A stretch of 64,000 nucleotides of DNA, from contig NC_134026.1 in NCBI RefSeq assembly GCF_964204645.1, positions 29,468,650-29,532,649 on the forward strand. Direction: 5' to 3'. Below the pieces are notes generated by a model, which saw only the letters and a list, made by a program, of their open reading frames with translations, made no database searches and was not told where the DNA came from. Shown here one piece after another: positions 1 through 12,837 of this stretch. The translations under genes and the position numbers were made by a program. Position 1 is the first letter of the stretch, and each line of letters begins with the position of its first letter. This DNA comes from Tubulanus polymorphus. Taxonomy: Eukaryota; Nemertea; Palaeonemertea; Tubulaniformes; Tubulanidae.

Positions 1-3000
1 AGCAAAGACCTTATCAATTTATCGCAAGTTTTCAATTCGTTAGTGGTAAGTCAATGTGTGGGAATGACCCTTGGGTTCAGTTTCAAATATTTTCAGTTGG
101 TGGTAAAAGAATACCTCCAATGATTACGTAGCTAACTAATTGAAAATGTGAAGTAAACAAAAAATTGGAGTTTAAAAGCTTACCACCAATGATTAGGTAA
201 CTACCGGTAACTTGAATGTGAAGTAAACCAAAATTTTTAATTCAACCCTCAAGGGGGTGCCCTTGGAAGGTTGGGTGCTTATTTCTATGAATCATTAGGC
301 CTACTTGAAACTGGACCATGTGAATTATAGCAATGTCTTCGTCTTAAACAATGATAATGATTTCAGGATAATCCACTGCGTGTATTTGAGATGTATCCTC
401 AGTTAGGGAATCTATTTAATCTATTAGCCTACAGTTCAACAGTGACACAGAATCAACAAACGTACCAAGCATTTCTACAGTGTTTATACCCTTTATCAGC
501 TCTTAAATCTGATGATGTCCGATTAAAGAAAATCAGCATCTGGGCACTGGTGATTATCATCCTTATTTATTGTCATAAAGAATTTGTTTTTTCGAAATCG
601 TCCATAAATATTTTCTTTTTTTTCCTCTAGAGACTCATCAGAAAAACTGTTTGTTCAACTTCAAAATCAATGTATGGTTTAGTTCGGTCTGTCGGTTATA
701 GTCATCCTGATTGCTTACAGTTACATATTGAAAAAGTAAGAATTTTATTGGAGTCTAATTTGCTGCTGTTCAATTAGTTATCGTAGATCGAAACCCATAA
801 TGACAAAATTTTCGGCTTTCAAGGAAAATCCATTGTCAAGAATGATTAGGTTTTTGTTGAAAACCAAAGCTCTGAGAATCTTAATTTTTTTTCTGTTTTT
901 GTTTGCAGTTTTTTACTCATTGCGAATTTTCAACCACTTGATAAGTCGTTATTCTCTTTTCAGATGATAGCCAGAATGCGCACTACTTTTAACCAGTGTT
1001 ACGATTTATCCCATATTCCATTGATACTCGAGGTACTGGATTTCGTTGTAGAATATCCAGCAATTATTACCCCGATTTATTCAGATCTCATGAATTGGTT
1101 GATCAGAATTCCTCCAAGTGAAGCAGCTACTGTTTGGCAGAAAATTAGTGAAATCGTTTATATCAAAAAGGTTCCATGCGGTATGTTTAGAACATACAAA
1201 GTGTGTAACGTACTATAGGGCGTATTATGAAATTAAACTTATCTTTCAAAGATGTTTAAAAATGTCATTTGATAAATTCTACTATGGAATAGACAGGAAT
1301 TCTCACACTAGAATCATATGCAATAAGATTTCGAAGAGCTATTAAAGAGAAAAGTCAATATTTCTGTGGGTTAATGACACCCAAAACATTGTGGTTTCAT
1401 TTTGATATATTTTCAAAATCTTATTCCATGAAATGGGGCATTTTATTCACCTACAGTTGACACAGTGTTTTATTTGTCTACTACAGAGTATTCGTGTCTG
1501 AAGTCGTTATGGATGAATCACAGGCAAAGTATGGAGATGGAATTACTGAAAAATATCAAAGCGAATATAGAACAATCGCGTTATATATCGGTTTTTGAAA
1601 TGAAATCAGCTTTGATTCATGAAAATATTGTATGTATTTTGCATAAAAGCTGTGAAGGTGTTGAATTTTTCAACCTGTTGTGAGATGCTTTTAATTGTGT
1701 TTTTAAGGTTCAGGCTGCAGCCTCCAGTGCACACATACTCTCAATGCTTATACTGATGTTACATGATTTATATCAACGGACTGGTCGTGATTTGAGACTC
1801 ATTCATTTCTCAACTGCTCTTTTCAGATGTATTCAACAATCCACTCGGGTAAAGAGAGCTACTTGTATTCTTCTCCAGGACCCAGTTTTATAGACTCAGT
1901 GGTTAACTCTGTTCATTTTCAATTGAGCTAGCCCCCAGGACCCAGTTCCACAGTCGTGAGTTAGAGTTAACTCTGAGTTAAAGTTAGTTCATTTTCTACT
2001 GTGGAACTGGGTCCTGGTTATTAAAGATAATACCAGTCTTTAAAACCGGGACCAGGGTTCCTATAGATCAGGGATATCAGGTGTAATTCAGAACGGTAAA
2101 ATTTGGTCTAGGTTCAGGGAAATATCAGGAAATCCCTGATCCGTAAGAACCCTTTCATTCTCTCCTCAAATTCGTGTAGCCTATCTCTTCATTAATCATT
2201 TCAGACCAGTCATGAATTGTCTTCATATCCTGTGAATCTGATACCTTTACTGAACACCCTCAGTACGGCTTCTATTACTGGTAAATCTGCATTTTACATA
2301 GTTTTTTGTTCCATTTCAAATAACCTGCCCACTAATTAAATGGATATTTCTATATTTATAGGTTACTCTATTCCTAGTTCTCTGCTCAGTATTCAGGTGT
2401 GTAGCTTGTGGAATATTTTGATGAATACTCGATCTAAGGAGAATTGTTCGCAGATCTGGTGGTTGACTTGTTCTTATCCTGAATATCAATTAATAGCTGC
2501 TCGATGCTTATTGGAAAATCTCTCCGAGCCACAAACGACTAGCTTTACACAATCAATAGATATCCTTCTATGGTTCAGATATCAGTCTATAAACCACGGT
2601 GCAGTTAACGTAAGAATGTTCTAATATCTTTTATCTTTTGATGAGTTTTTAACGAAATTGAACGTATATTCCTATATTTCGGTTTTCAGGAAGAAATTGT
2701 CAAGTTTTTACGCGAATTCAAACCATCGACTATGAATAAAATGAATGAAGTTGATATTAAGAATACGTTCCATAAAACATCATCAATCTCTGAAGGAGCA
2801 AGACCCGTTCTGTGTTTAATAGTCGTTTTATTTGTTATTTATTTCGAAAATCTTCAACATTTCAACACAATTCTCCAGTTGGTTAGTAAGATTAGAAATA
2901 TCTAATCAAATATTTATCACTGAGTTCCGGTATAAAGATTTATTTCTGTTGTTTGTAGGTTTCTGGTAGCTGTGATTTTTATTCGCATATTCAGATTATT

Positions 3001-3180
3001 TTTGACATAATGGATTTATTGATGATGATCGAATCTGGAATTTATGAACTGAAGATGAAACCTCGAATCGTCAGCATTTTATCGTCAATACTGCAGCAGA
3101 TCTGTAGTGAAATAGACAATAGTAGAGATGAATACAGGAGTTCTCTGGTGCGCGCTGCTAAACGAATCATATCCAGTTGA
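1..3180 (+). CDS. 3' part of a multi-exon alpha-helical (HEAT/ARM-like) protein, unidentified
   Basis: Ten exons can be joined with GT-AG borders and consistent phases: 1-45, 367-549, 631-735, 964-1180, 1457-1629 (a second in-frame acceptor at 1487), 1708-1848, 2205-2280, 2362-2609, 2690-2881 and 2959-3180 (TGA). They give 533 residues. The 5' part of the gene lies outside the window. The product is Leu/Ile-rich and built of amphipathic helices with few glycines, as in HEAT/ARM solenoids. It has no signal peptide and ends in ...RAAKRIISS. A stretch such as PLILEVLDFVVEYPAIITPIY is typical of stacked helices. I do not recognise the family. A large solenoid such as MEI1 (meiosis inhibitor 1) is a weak guess from style only. 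The gene converges on the mesh gene, whose stop codon is about 415 bp away. Exon structure is well supported; function is unknown. Confidence 0.75.
1935..2017. repeat. intronic foldback with 19-bp perfect arms
   Basis: 1935-1953 and 1999-2017 are exact reverse complements (CCAGGACCCAGTTCCACAG and its complement) around a 45-bp spacer. A diverged partial copy of the left arm lies near 1876-1895. It sits in the intron between the exons ending at 1848 and starting at 2205, and is probably a small MITE or its remnant. Confidence 0.7.
2054..2153. mobile_element. small MITE-like inverted repeat
   Basis: The ends read AGGGTTCCTATAGATCAGGG and, in reverse complement, AAGGGTTCTTACGGATCAGG. These are imperfect terminal inverted repeats of about 25 bp enclosing about 50 bp. 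A similar half (AGGGTTCCTACAGCCCCTC) occurs at 47623 inside the CACTA element. No superfamily could be assigned. Confidence 0.5.
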
Positions 3181-3369
3181 CAAAAAAACTAAAATAGTAG
3201 TCATTTCACAAACCTTTTCTAGTTCGAAGTTTCAAACAATTGCGTTATCAAAACCTGACTTGTTACTGGCGTGATGATTCCTGAAATATATCAGAAATAT
3301 AGCAATGTTATTTTGATATCTGTTTTTCGTTCGTTTAATTTTTTCTAGGAGAATTGATCGTCTTAGACA

Positions 3370-3436
<67 letters not shown>
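3370..3436. repeat. (GGAGCA)n microsatellite
   Basis: Eleven or so uninterrupted copies of a hexanucleotide (AGGAGC phase) lie in the 415-bp gap between the convergent genes ending at 3180 and 3595. The rest of the gap shows no gene. Confidence 0.95.
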
Positions 3437-3594
3437 TAGGGAGTTTACCTGATGCCTTCGTCTTCATCCCTGAAAAAAATTGAATGAAATTGATTGATCA
3501 ATTAATCTATGAGATAAAGAGCCGGTGAAATCTGATCGTTTCGTGGAGCATTGAAACCTCTGACGACGATGATAAGACCACAATATTAGTGAAT

Positions 3595-6500
3595 TTATAC
3601 TAACGGTTCGCTTTTTTTCTTCTTCAAATACCACGTAACTACGATTATGGTTATTATGGCTAAAACTGCAAATGCCGCGACGAGGACGCCTACAATCACG
3701 TTCTTAAGCGTTGTATCTAGAAAATATCCGGATAATGGATTACAATCTAGATGTCCACAACCAAACACCCACGAGGAACAATTATTAGAATAGTACCTTC
3801 GCAAAGAGAGATCTGTTGGAATTGCCACATGGGATAGCTTTCCGGGCTGCATATGTAAACACGATCACCTTTCAGATACCAACCGTTAGAACATCGCTCC
3901 ATCAAAACTGCAGAACCTTCGATTGTGCTCGTGCTATTCTTAACAACATGTGGTAAATCCAAAAATCCACAACTCCGAGCTAAACAAATATCATATGAAC
4001 AATTCTTGTAAAATTGAAATATGGAAGCTCCCTTCGTTTTGTTTGAAGGAGCACACATTGATATTTGATACCATGATCAGTTTTAAGACACCGAAAGTAA
4101 ATAAATATGCCTGTATGAAATTCACGTGTAATTACTCAGTTTTGCGTTACTCTGTAGAACTTTGAATTCGCCGTCTGCAATTTTAGTTTGATTGGCGATG
4201 GCCGCATCTCCTCCAGTAACCTCTAAATCAAACATACAAGCCGTATTTCCTTCACAGATTGTATGGTTTGTGCTGTTCAAATTAAATTGTGGTCTATAGC
4301 CATCATCCTGATTCATAGATTCATAAGTCTGTGGAGCCAAGTAAGTGAATAAACTATCTGACTTGGCCACTCTCCCTGAAAGTGAGATGATAATATTCAG
4401 TGCACGCGAAGTCGCTGAAACATACGTACGTATTAGAAATTTTCATCAAAGGAATTCGACATACACTTCTCTTTAAGTAAATTATATTCGGATTCATTGG
4501 AATTTGTTGTTGCTTTTTTGTTTCGTGTCGTCTTCTCCCACATTCCTAATAAACCATCCGTCTTATTCTACGTAAGTGAAATATACAGAGAGATGCGCAT
4601 GATAGGCATTTTCAAAACGAGAATGAAAGAGATCTATCGCATTATCTTGAATCTTTCCGCAAGTCAACAGTTAAAAATCACATACCATTATTACATATCC
4701 TAAAATGTCCTAAAGCTTTTGGCATAGGTTTTTTACGGAAGCGATAAAGGGCCTCGAGATGTCGCGTTCCAACTCGACAAGTCGTCATATTTATGTCGAC
4801 ATACCGCGATATATCGCGTCAAGTCGACATGAATATGTCGATATATCATGACATTTTGACGACATATTTCGTTCTCTCGACCACTTCCTCGCGACGAGTC
4901 GACATATTCATGACGACTTACAACTCAGTCGTCATATTACTGGTGTCTCATCTTACATTTAGACATGTCTTCAAATGACGGCTTGTCCCGTGGAAAATGG
5001 GCAAAAAAGCGAAATTTGTCGCGAAAACGTCACGATATGTCGACATATTCATGTCGACTTGACGCGATATATCGCGATATGTCGACATAAATATGGCGAC
5101 TTGTCGAGTTTGAACGCGACAACTCGAGGCCCTTTATCGCTTCCGTAGTTTTTTCAGGACAATAATCAGAAGATTCATACGTGGATGATTATATCATTTT
5201 ACCTGGTAAATATCTGGGAATGTAAATGTAGCTTGTAACAGACGACCAAACAACTGTAACCGTACTCCTATACCAGTCTTATATCTCAACATCACATCAA
5301 ATTTACGATTTATTTTTACAGTCAATGTGAAACCTGAAATACGTTAAAGAGAATAAAGCTTTAAATCTCTACTCTCAGATTTTTTTCAGGCAAATATGAT
5401 CTCACCGATTTACAAACGCGTACCTTTGTATTTTTGCCAGGAATCTATCGGAGAATCCAGCGATATCGTTTTACCATTGATATTCAATATCCGACCAGAT
5501 GGATGGGAAATATCAGCTACAACCTGGTCTGATGATGGAGATCTTATGACAACTGCTGATAATGCCGTAGCATTCTTCAGTAAACCTTATTGATAAAATA
5601 GAACGTACTAAAATATTCACTAAGCTTTTTTACATTTGAACAATGAACGAAGAAACCAACCAGTCTCTGCGGGAGTTCTTCTGAATCGAGCTTGAATCAT
5701 AGGGACAGATTCATCGGTCGTGTGTTTATATTTCACAAGCCAAAAATCCCCAAGACCACTAAACCTCAGAGTTCGACCGTCGAATCTTCCCAAATGCGGA
5801 TCTCCAAATACCATCGCTGAAGAAGATTCATATTTCAGAGCTGTAACGGTTTACCATTTGTGATATCATTTCAATCGGATACAATCTATATATTCTGTCA
5901 TACCTGGTTTTGCAGGTGTATAATTCTCGCAAGATTTCGTAGGTCTGAGGTCTTTAAACCGATGACAGGATTGTGTTGACCAGTGACAGCAGTAGAGTAA
6001 TGGCATCAGGTCGTGAAGCCAATAGGAAAATAACGGGTTAGATTTAGCAGTTTGATTTATTTGAGGAATAGAAGCGTATGGATGATATCTCAATAGATTA
6101 CTACCAGCTAAACCCTCTTGAGTATAAATCAGATTTTGCTGCTTGTCGTAACAGCAATGATTTCCAGCTCCATCTTCACTGAAATAATCACCGGTATTTA
6201 GACGAACGAAACAACCTTTTCCAAACTATTAGATTCGTTAGACTTACGTTGGATGAGCTGAAAACACACAAAGACGTGCGCCTTTATTGAAAATACAAGA
6301 ACTATTTTCTGAATTGCAATTTTCGTCTAGGATCCATCTTCCCATGTCAGCTAAAGCCTGTCCCTGTTTACAAGGACAGCCGAGGACTTTATCTCGCCAT
6401 GATTGATCTAGTATCGAATCTTTATCCGCCCAATCCAGACACTTCTGTTCAGTCCAATGATTTCCTCGTGATAAACTGGCCTGCGATCTGACTGGGTCAT

Positions 6501-9500
6501 GGAACCAACCGAGAGGTACCAATTTCGACGACAAGCTATAATTGAAAAAACGACAACAAAAAAACCCATCAATTCTTCGTTTGAATATATGCAATATATG
6601 GAGAAAAACGGAATAATAACTTACATTTGTGAATCACCATCTCGTTTTACAATTACAGCTCCGATTTCCATAAATTTATCCATGCATTCATCGTTACGAG
6701 ACTTGCATGCTAATGATTCCTTGAGAATCGTGTATTCCGTCGACCAACGAGATAATTCATAAATCGGTTTTGCCATCTCAAGCCGTCTCCAGTTGCCCTG
6801 TAACATTCCCAAATAAGAAGACATTTGATATACGGTCGATACGCCTTGTACGTAATTACGTAGTTTAAACGCTCTCATCAAAAGATACCATCACCATCTG
6901 ATTATCACTCAACTCTCGGGATGGTATAGATAATATGTCTCAATTCGTGGTAACCGCTTACGGTCTAACAATCATTCTAGAGTTGAAATATTCAAATTGA
7001 ATTTAAATCCACGTTGAGTCGGATTTCTTACCGTTCCATTTATATCCTCACTATAACCATAGAATTCTATGATGTTATACTGTCTATTGTAATACCGGTC
7101 TCTTCCATCTCCGAAATCTAATTCGTTGTTGTTCCAGAGTATTTCGATTTTCGGTGGATCTAATTCAAACCACGCATTTGAGAGTATATTCACAGGTGGT
7201 TTCAAATTAGGTACTGAATGAAAAATATAACGTATCAATGATCTGACGGAACAGAGATGAAATTCGAAATGCAGTTCGTATGATATGACGCGCACCGATG
7301 TTGAAAATAGCAGTCGATGTCAGGTTTTCAAACTGCACCGAAAATGCACCGATTTGAAATAAGAATGGCGAAATACAGCGATAGTAAGTGTGAGTATATC
7401 TACGGCTACACGACGGGGAGATCTTGCTGGATCTATCAGGAGACGATAAAGAAATAGTCGGTATCTGACCAGTATAACAAAATCCTGATACATCAAATAC
7501 ATGTTTTCCAAGCATGCTTCCTCCTCGAGGATAGATTTCCAATTCAAAACCTTAATGATAAGAAACTATGATGCATGAACATTTATATTACGGTGTATAT
7601 TGATATGAAAAGGCTTGGATACGGTTTTTCATTTTTTTTCCAGTTCAACAACTTACCTATATTTGTATTTTTCTCGTTTATACAACCTCCTCGAATTAAG
7701 CGTTCATGTGCAACTTCGTAATAATATTCTCCCTGTATCATAGAACCACTGAATCTAGCCAGATTAGTCACTAGATCCGTCTGGGAACCTGGTAGTGGAT
7801 TCCAACCAACTCTATTACCACCATTAAAGCCAGCCTTCAAATACGGTAATTACAAAACATGTCCAATCATTAAAATGAATTAAAATGAATTTCTTGCAAT
7901 CATTTTCCAAGATCGCATTATCAAAACTTACGTAGACATTAGAATTCCCCCAATTTAGCGAAAAATACTTCAGACCAATAAAATTTCTTCCGGACTTTCT
8001 GTCGTACACCATCATCAAACGGAAACTATTTTGCTAAAGTATTAAGAAAATATATTCACAGGTTTCATTTAGAGTAAGAGATAACGCTCTTCTATCATAC
8101 CTGTTTACCGCTGTTTGGAGGTAACAAACCGCACCAAATAACTTCTATCATATAAAACTGAGTCCAATCCACGTGTAATAAATAGGTCCACATGAAATTA
8201 TTGTGAATAGTCTTTGCCACAGCCTGAAATGTTTCCACGAATTAGTAATTTGAACAATTCTCAAATAAATCATAATCATCATTTCATACTTCAGTTCCTT
8301 CATAACGAGTTTTCCAGTGTATTTTACTATTTTCTCTGATTGGTGCTGTCTGAATATGATACGCAGCAATCACTGGTAGATCAATCTGTTTGTTAAACGG
8401 ATAATCGAGTTCATCAGTAGAATATTCAGTTTTATTGTTACAAAAGATTACGTGTCCATTTTTACTTATCTGAAACAACACAAACATGCTTTTAAATGAC
8501 ATCATATTTATGTAAAATTGACGTGACTTTAAGTTCACATATATCCACCGGTTCTTCTTAACGACTTACGTATAAAAATGTATAAAACTTTCCCAAGTAT
8601 GAAACAGAGTGTTGGAAATGAAGAAATTCCCCGGTTGAATTCACTGGAAATGAATTCCATCCTATTTTATCATTAGGCTCTGGACAATAATCTGAAATAT
8701 TGGATATATTGGAATACGGACTGAACTGTGAGTAATTATGTTCCCTTCCTAATTCAAGGAAGTTGAAAGCAAAATGGTATTTCTTGGGAATAAGCTCGCG
8801 CAAATGTGATGAAAAATGGCAAGCCGTGACCAGAACACGTGAAGATCGGACGTAAAAGAGCTCACGGCCCTACTCCGTCAGTTGACGCAATATTTATTTT
8901 TAACAAACTGGAGACAGCTATTATGAGCTGATGTCGTCGCTCTAATTAATCATATATTGACGGAACGTTCGTTCGGTAAATGGTAAAACCTGTTGTTATT
9001 ACAAAGAGCAGCTGCGAGCTTTTTCCCCCAGAAATAAACAGCTGGTGTCTCTTACCTCCGTAATGTAGCTTTTGAATATACGTATATATCTGCTTTTAAC
9101 ATATTCAGACGACTTAAAGATGTTAAAGATATTCGCAGAACTAACATGAATTTACTTCCAAAATACTTTGGTTAATGATATTTATAGATCTGTAGTAAAT
9201 TTTCTTTTTTCATTGTCACAATTTCAAGCAAAATTTTAAAAAGAATGTCGCCGTACTATTTTGAAACAATCTACGACGCATACAGTTTGTAATGTTTATA
9301 TATAATTTTGTTGTAAAATTCATATAACATCAGCCATTGTTCACGAAGGGCCGGTGTCTGAGATCAATAATTTGACCGTTCGAATTTGAAAAAGCCCATT
9401 ACTCTTACCTGCCAGTGAAGCATGCACAGATCTTATCAACCCTGCTACCCAAAACAAGAAAATTACACCACGATAACAGATATTTCCTCGGAAAAACTTG

Positions 9501-9514
9501 CAATACGATTCCAT
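3595..9514 (-). CDS. mesh: Mesh-type transmembrane junction protein (NIDO-AMOP-VWD-sushi)
   Basis: Eighteen exons join with matching phases: 9514-9409, 8748-8570, 8469-8290, 8223-8101, 8033-7932, 7834-7657, 7550-7296, 7213-7032, 6797-6625, 6535-6248, 6178-5904, 5840-5661, 5585-5424, 5333-5203, 4567-4465, 4375-4151, 3979-3797 and 3746-3595. They total 3177 nt and 1058 residues. Exon 1 encodes a signal peptide (hydrophobic core GVIFLFWVAGLI, ending ...RSVHASLA). Residues about 36-290 are a NIDO domain (SYLGKFYTFLY, LPVIAAYHIQT). About 290-375 is a TIG-like segment (IYPRGGSMLGKHVFDVSG). VPLGWF leads into an AMOP domain near 590-680 (WLHDLMPLLYCC). About 690-940 is a VWD domain (FGDPHLGRFDG, NKTDGLLGMW, then WRVAKSDSLF). 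About 948-1008 is a sushi domain, and a membrane helix lies at about 1023-1046 with a short tail KKKKSEPLV. In insects Mesh organises smooth septate junctions of the gut; the same role here is inference. Some donors (exons 7 and 12) are less certain. Confidence 0.93.
4735..5146. mobile_element. 412-bp palindromic MITE with about 115-bp TIRs, inside a mesh intron
   Basis: The left arm begins ACGGAAGCGATAAAGGGCCT and the right end is its reverse complement. The two arms match with few differences for over 100 bp, through a series of TATGTCGACAT and CGCGATATATCGCG palindromes. Flanks GGTTTTTT (left) and AGTTTTTTC (right) could be an 8-9 bp target duplication, as in Mutator-like elements, but the T-run makes this uncertain. 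It lies between the mesh exons at 5203 and 4567 and has no coding capacity. Confidence 0.85.
9409..9514 (-). other. mesh: signal-peptide exon of mesh
   Basis: The ATG at 9514 opens a 35-codon exon with a basic N-terminus, a 15-residue hydrophobic stretch and an Ala-rich cleavage region. It is followed by a GTAAGAG donor. Its phase 1 end joins the acceptor at 8748 to give ...SLA-GREHNYS. The 660-bp first intron is the longest in the gene except for the intron carrying the palindromic element at 4735-5146. The exon is too short for an ORF search and was found by splice signals. Confidence 0.85.
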
Positions 9515-10769
9515 GATTCCTATAATCCCTTCTTATAATCCATCACAATTTTAAGTTTATAATTCGATCTTTTTCAATATCGACCGCATATATTCACATT
9601 TTCCTAATAACACGAATTCATGACCTGTAGCCAGAAAAAGAAGCGCAATCACTCAGACGCCTTCCCTATGCATCCAACTGTCGTTTTATTGCGTTAGTTT
9701 TTCAGTTTTTCGTCGATAACAGGTAACATCCGTTACACCGATCGTATGAAAGCCGCATATAGCGACCACACGTAAATTGTATTTGCAAAATTAATTTTTC
9801 TATATTCAGCAAATTCTATTGAATATTCGTATCATATTGTTTACAGGTTTTATCGATGATTGAATGAGCTGTATTTGATATACGTAAAATCAATCCAGCC
9901 ATCAGTTATAGCAGTATTACCTGAATCATTCACTCCAACAATCAATTCACCAACTTTTGATAAAAACACCAGAACACGCATCAATTATGTCTGTTCCCTG
10001 ACGTGAGCCGTGTGATGATTCGGTCGCCAAAAACTACATCAATCAACATGAAGCCTGGCCAATGTTAAACTCTTTAAAATTTAAGATCAACTCATCAGGA
10101 ATATTCGCGTACGGGATTCATTTTTAATTTGACTGAAACAGGGGGCCAACCTAAGAAGAATTTAATACTCAGAAATAACCTCTTGATGTCGCTGCGGTGT
10201 AAATAAATGAACATATCCAATACAGGTATATACATAGTAGTAATCGTTTCAATACATTTCAGCCGAATAACTTTTAGTAAAAAAATTAGCAAAACTACTT
10301 GTTTCGAACTACGCTACCCCCACGCTTTAACGAGCCTGCTTATCTGTATCTAACACATTGGAGAACTGCCTCGTCTTTCATTCGTTCTTTTAATGGTTTT
10401 CAAGTCGAATATTCTCCAGTTGAATAAAGATTAGAATACCACAATCGGAAGCCCGAAAAATTGTCCTCTATCCATTGAATAAATGCAATTCAGGAAATAA
10501 AGATAAACGATGTCATTCTTGAAATATAGACTTGGTCAGTATCATTTTATTGATTGGAAAACAACAAATCAATTAATAAAATAGAAATACAAAGATAAAT
10601 ACATAATAAATATATAATCTTATAGGCGATTAAAAATGTAATAGGGCATTGATATAACCGGAGTAACACTCGAGATTTTAGAATATCAAAATTAGATAGA
10701 AAAACGGATTACTTTTCAAAATAGACAGATTTAAATATTTTAAAAGATTGTCACATTATGCATAGTTTA
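9515..10769. other. intergenic, mesh upstream region
   Basis: About 1.25 kb lies between the mesh start codon and the stop of the epimerase gene, both on the minus strand. It should hold the mesh promoter. I see no clear TATA box near the start codon, no repeat and no convincing coding exon. Confidence 0.5.
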
Positions 10770-12729
10770 TTAATGTTCTTTAAGAGTTAATTTTTGTGAA
10801 ACGAGATATTCTTGTCCAGCTGCTAGAGCTATAGGTTGATTAACTCGTCCTGCTTCTACGCATAGCATTATACGATATTCATCATCACCGAAATCAGACA
10901 TCTGTTTCGCTTTCTCATTCCACGGGTTCCACAACACTGAAAAATATAAAATAGGATCGCTTTATTGACATATACCGAGACCTACTGCTACAAACATACG
11001 TGAAACAAAAATACGAACCAGTATCGGGAAGGTTTGACTTCGATAGGTTGACTATTGTCTGTTTACCATTTTCAGCATATCTAATTTCATGTTCTCCTCG
11101 ACTGTCTATATAAATCCTGAATAAGATAAATGATCACCGACATCAAACATGAATATCATTCAAGCATTCGCGTCTGTTATCTCTAAATATAAATTGACAT
11201 CAAAAGTAATACTTTTAAATTCGTAAATGAATTGGAAATATTTTTGATTTGATATTTTTGGGAATAATTGAGCTGTTTTTAGAGACGGGGAGTAGAAACG
11301 AATCTGAAATAATGGTCATAGTCAGGTCTGGTGAAGACATTTAAAAATCGAAACTGATTCAATATTTTGAAGTCGAATGAAAGATGAGCAATAATTTACC
11401 TATCTGTGTGTTCATTCACTACAACCTCAGTTCTATCTTCTTCACATTCTTCGCTGTATTTCACCTGAAACATATTCACCCTTATTATGAACGATCCTTC
11501 AAATAAGATAATCTTAATTGAAATTTGCGAAACTCCTCTCTTACTTTATCGATGTATTTTAAGCCTTTAAGTCCGGAGACAACGGTATCTGTCACTTCCG
11601 GTACTAACAGATATGTGTGCAATAAACATGTAAAATCAAAGAATGATGCACCTACAAATAAATTATAACAATTAGTAAGGACCTGTTAAACTAGTTTTTG
11701 AAGTAACAGAAATGATGAGGTAACATGAACAATAATCAGGGGGAAAAATTACTGACTTCTGTTGATGATTTTCAAACTTGTGAGAAGGGATTTCTCTTGT
11801 AAAACAACAGTATATTCTAACTTAAATCTGTAATAGATTAAGAATTATATCAATGAATAATTAGTTTATCAAATGAATTTGAACTGCAAAATAATCCACA
11901 AACCTGTAGTTCCACATTTTCCTTGTTTCTTCGTCATCTTCTAAACTAAAAACTGCTTTCAAATCACCATTGCTTTCCTGCAATTCGATAAATCATATCA
12001 AGAAAAATCCATGCATTCTCACTTGAATAAAACGTCAGTGAGCGCTTACTTTGACAGGATCTGTTTCTAAATTCCACATCTTAATCCTAGCAAAACCATG
12101 CTGAGGACCGAGTTTCCATGGGCCAAAATTAGCTGAAATATCAAAGGCAATTTTTGTAATTTTTTTTTCTTCAACTTATTTCGTTAAACGACTTTTTCAG
12201 AAATCTGAAACTCACGAAATACTAATGGAATTCCTCCCCTTATTGCTTTATTGTTTTTCAAATGAGCCTCTTCACTAGAATTGAAAAATATTTCTATGAA
12301 CAGACAAAAACAGATAAACGTCAAAAAGTGTATTTAAGTCCTATCACCCAAGACGAAGAGAAAGTTAAGCTGCATCAGACATAAGGTTTCATCATCTTAC
12401 CTAAGAAATAGCCTCTGCTTACCAGCAGACACCCATGATATTACTGTGGCACCTATAAATAGCCATGAAACGTATTTGTAGCCCAATAAATTATATTTGT
12501 TTTGAATTGGATATTTTCCAACCCGGAAGTAAATCATTGTAAACATCTAATTTACGGCAAATTTTGGACAGAATCATAGGACAAAACCAATCAAAAACAC
12601 AGAATCATGCAACAGTTTAAGGATATCGTTCATATTCGACCTCATACCATAGCGTCGAATTGTTGCGTTACAGTTTTTATTTCGATGAAGAACGATTTCG
12701 TCGTCGTCGACACTTATGGGCGCAGCCAT
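10770..12729 (-). CDS. glucose-6-phosphate 1-epimerase (D-hexose-6-phosphate mutarotase)
   Basis: Ten exons close in phase: 12729-12648, 12452-12401, 12274-12216, 12132-12050, 11977-11904, 11827-11757, 11651-11545, 11464-11400, 11116-11019 and 10936-10770. They total 858 nt and 285 residues, near the usual family length. The enzyme interconverts alpha- and beta-D-glucose 6-phosphate in the cytosol and belongs to the galactose-mutarotase-like fold. Diagnostic motifs are GATVISW, IRGGIPLVFPNFGPW, GPQHGFAR (His76), FTCLLHTYL (His152), LKGLKYIDKV, a repeat of WNPW plus DFGDDEY, and LCVEAGRV with the expected catalytic Glu258. The ATG at 12729 was chosen because MAAP... leads straight into the domain; the frame stays open further upstream, so a longer start is possible. 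A polyadenylation-like AATAAA overlaps the stop codon. No break or missing motif was seen. Confidence 0.95.
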
Positions 12730-12837
12730 GTTGGAATTGACTAGTTGCCGTATTCTACACCTACATGAAGCTATCACTTTATTCGGATCTACCAGATTCA
12801 GGTTCCGGTTCTCCCGTACGTGTCTCACTGCCGGCAA

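Noticed and set aside
1-3180. Naming the first gene focadhesin, AP-5 beta or MEI1
   Set aside because: I compared remembered features of these families and found no diagnostic motif; only the general helical-repeat character is supported.
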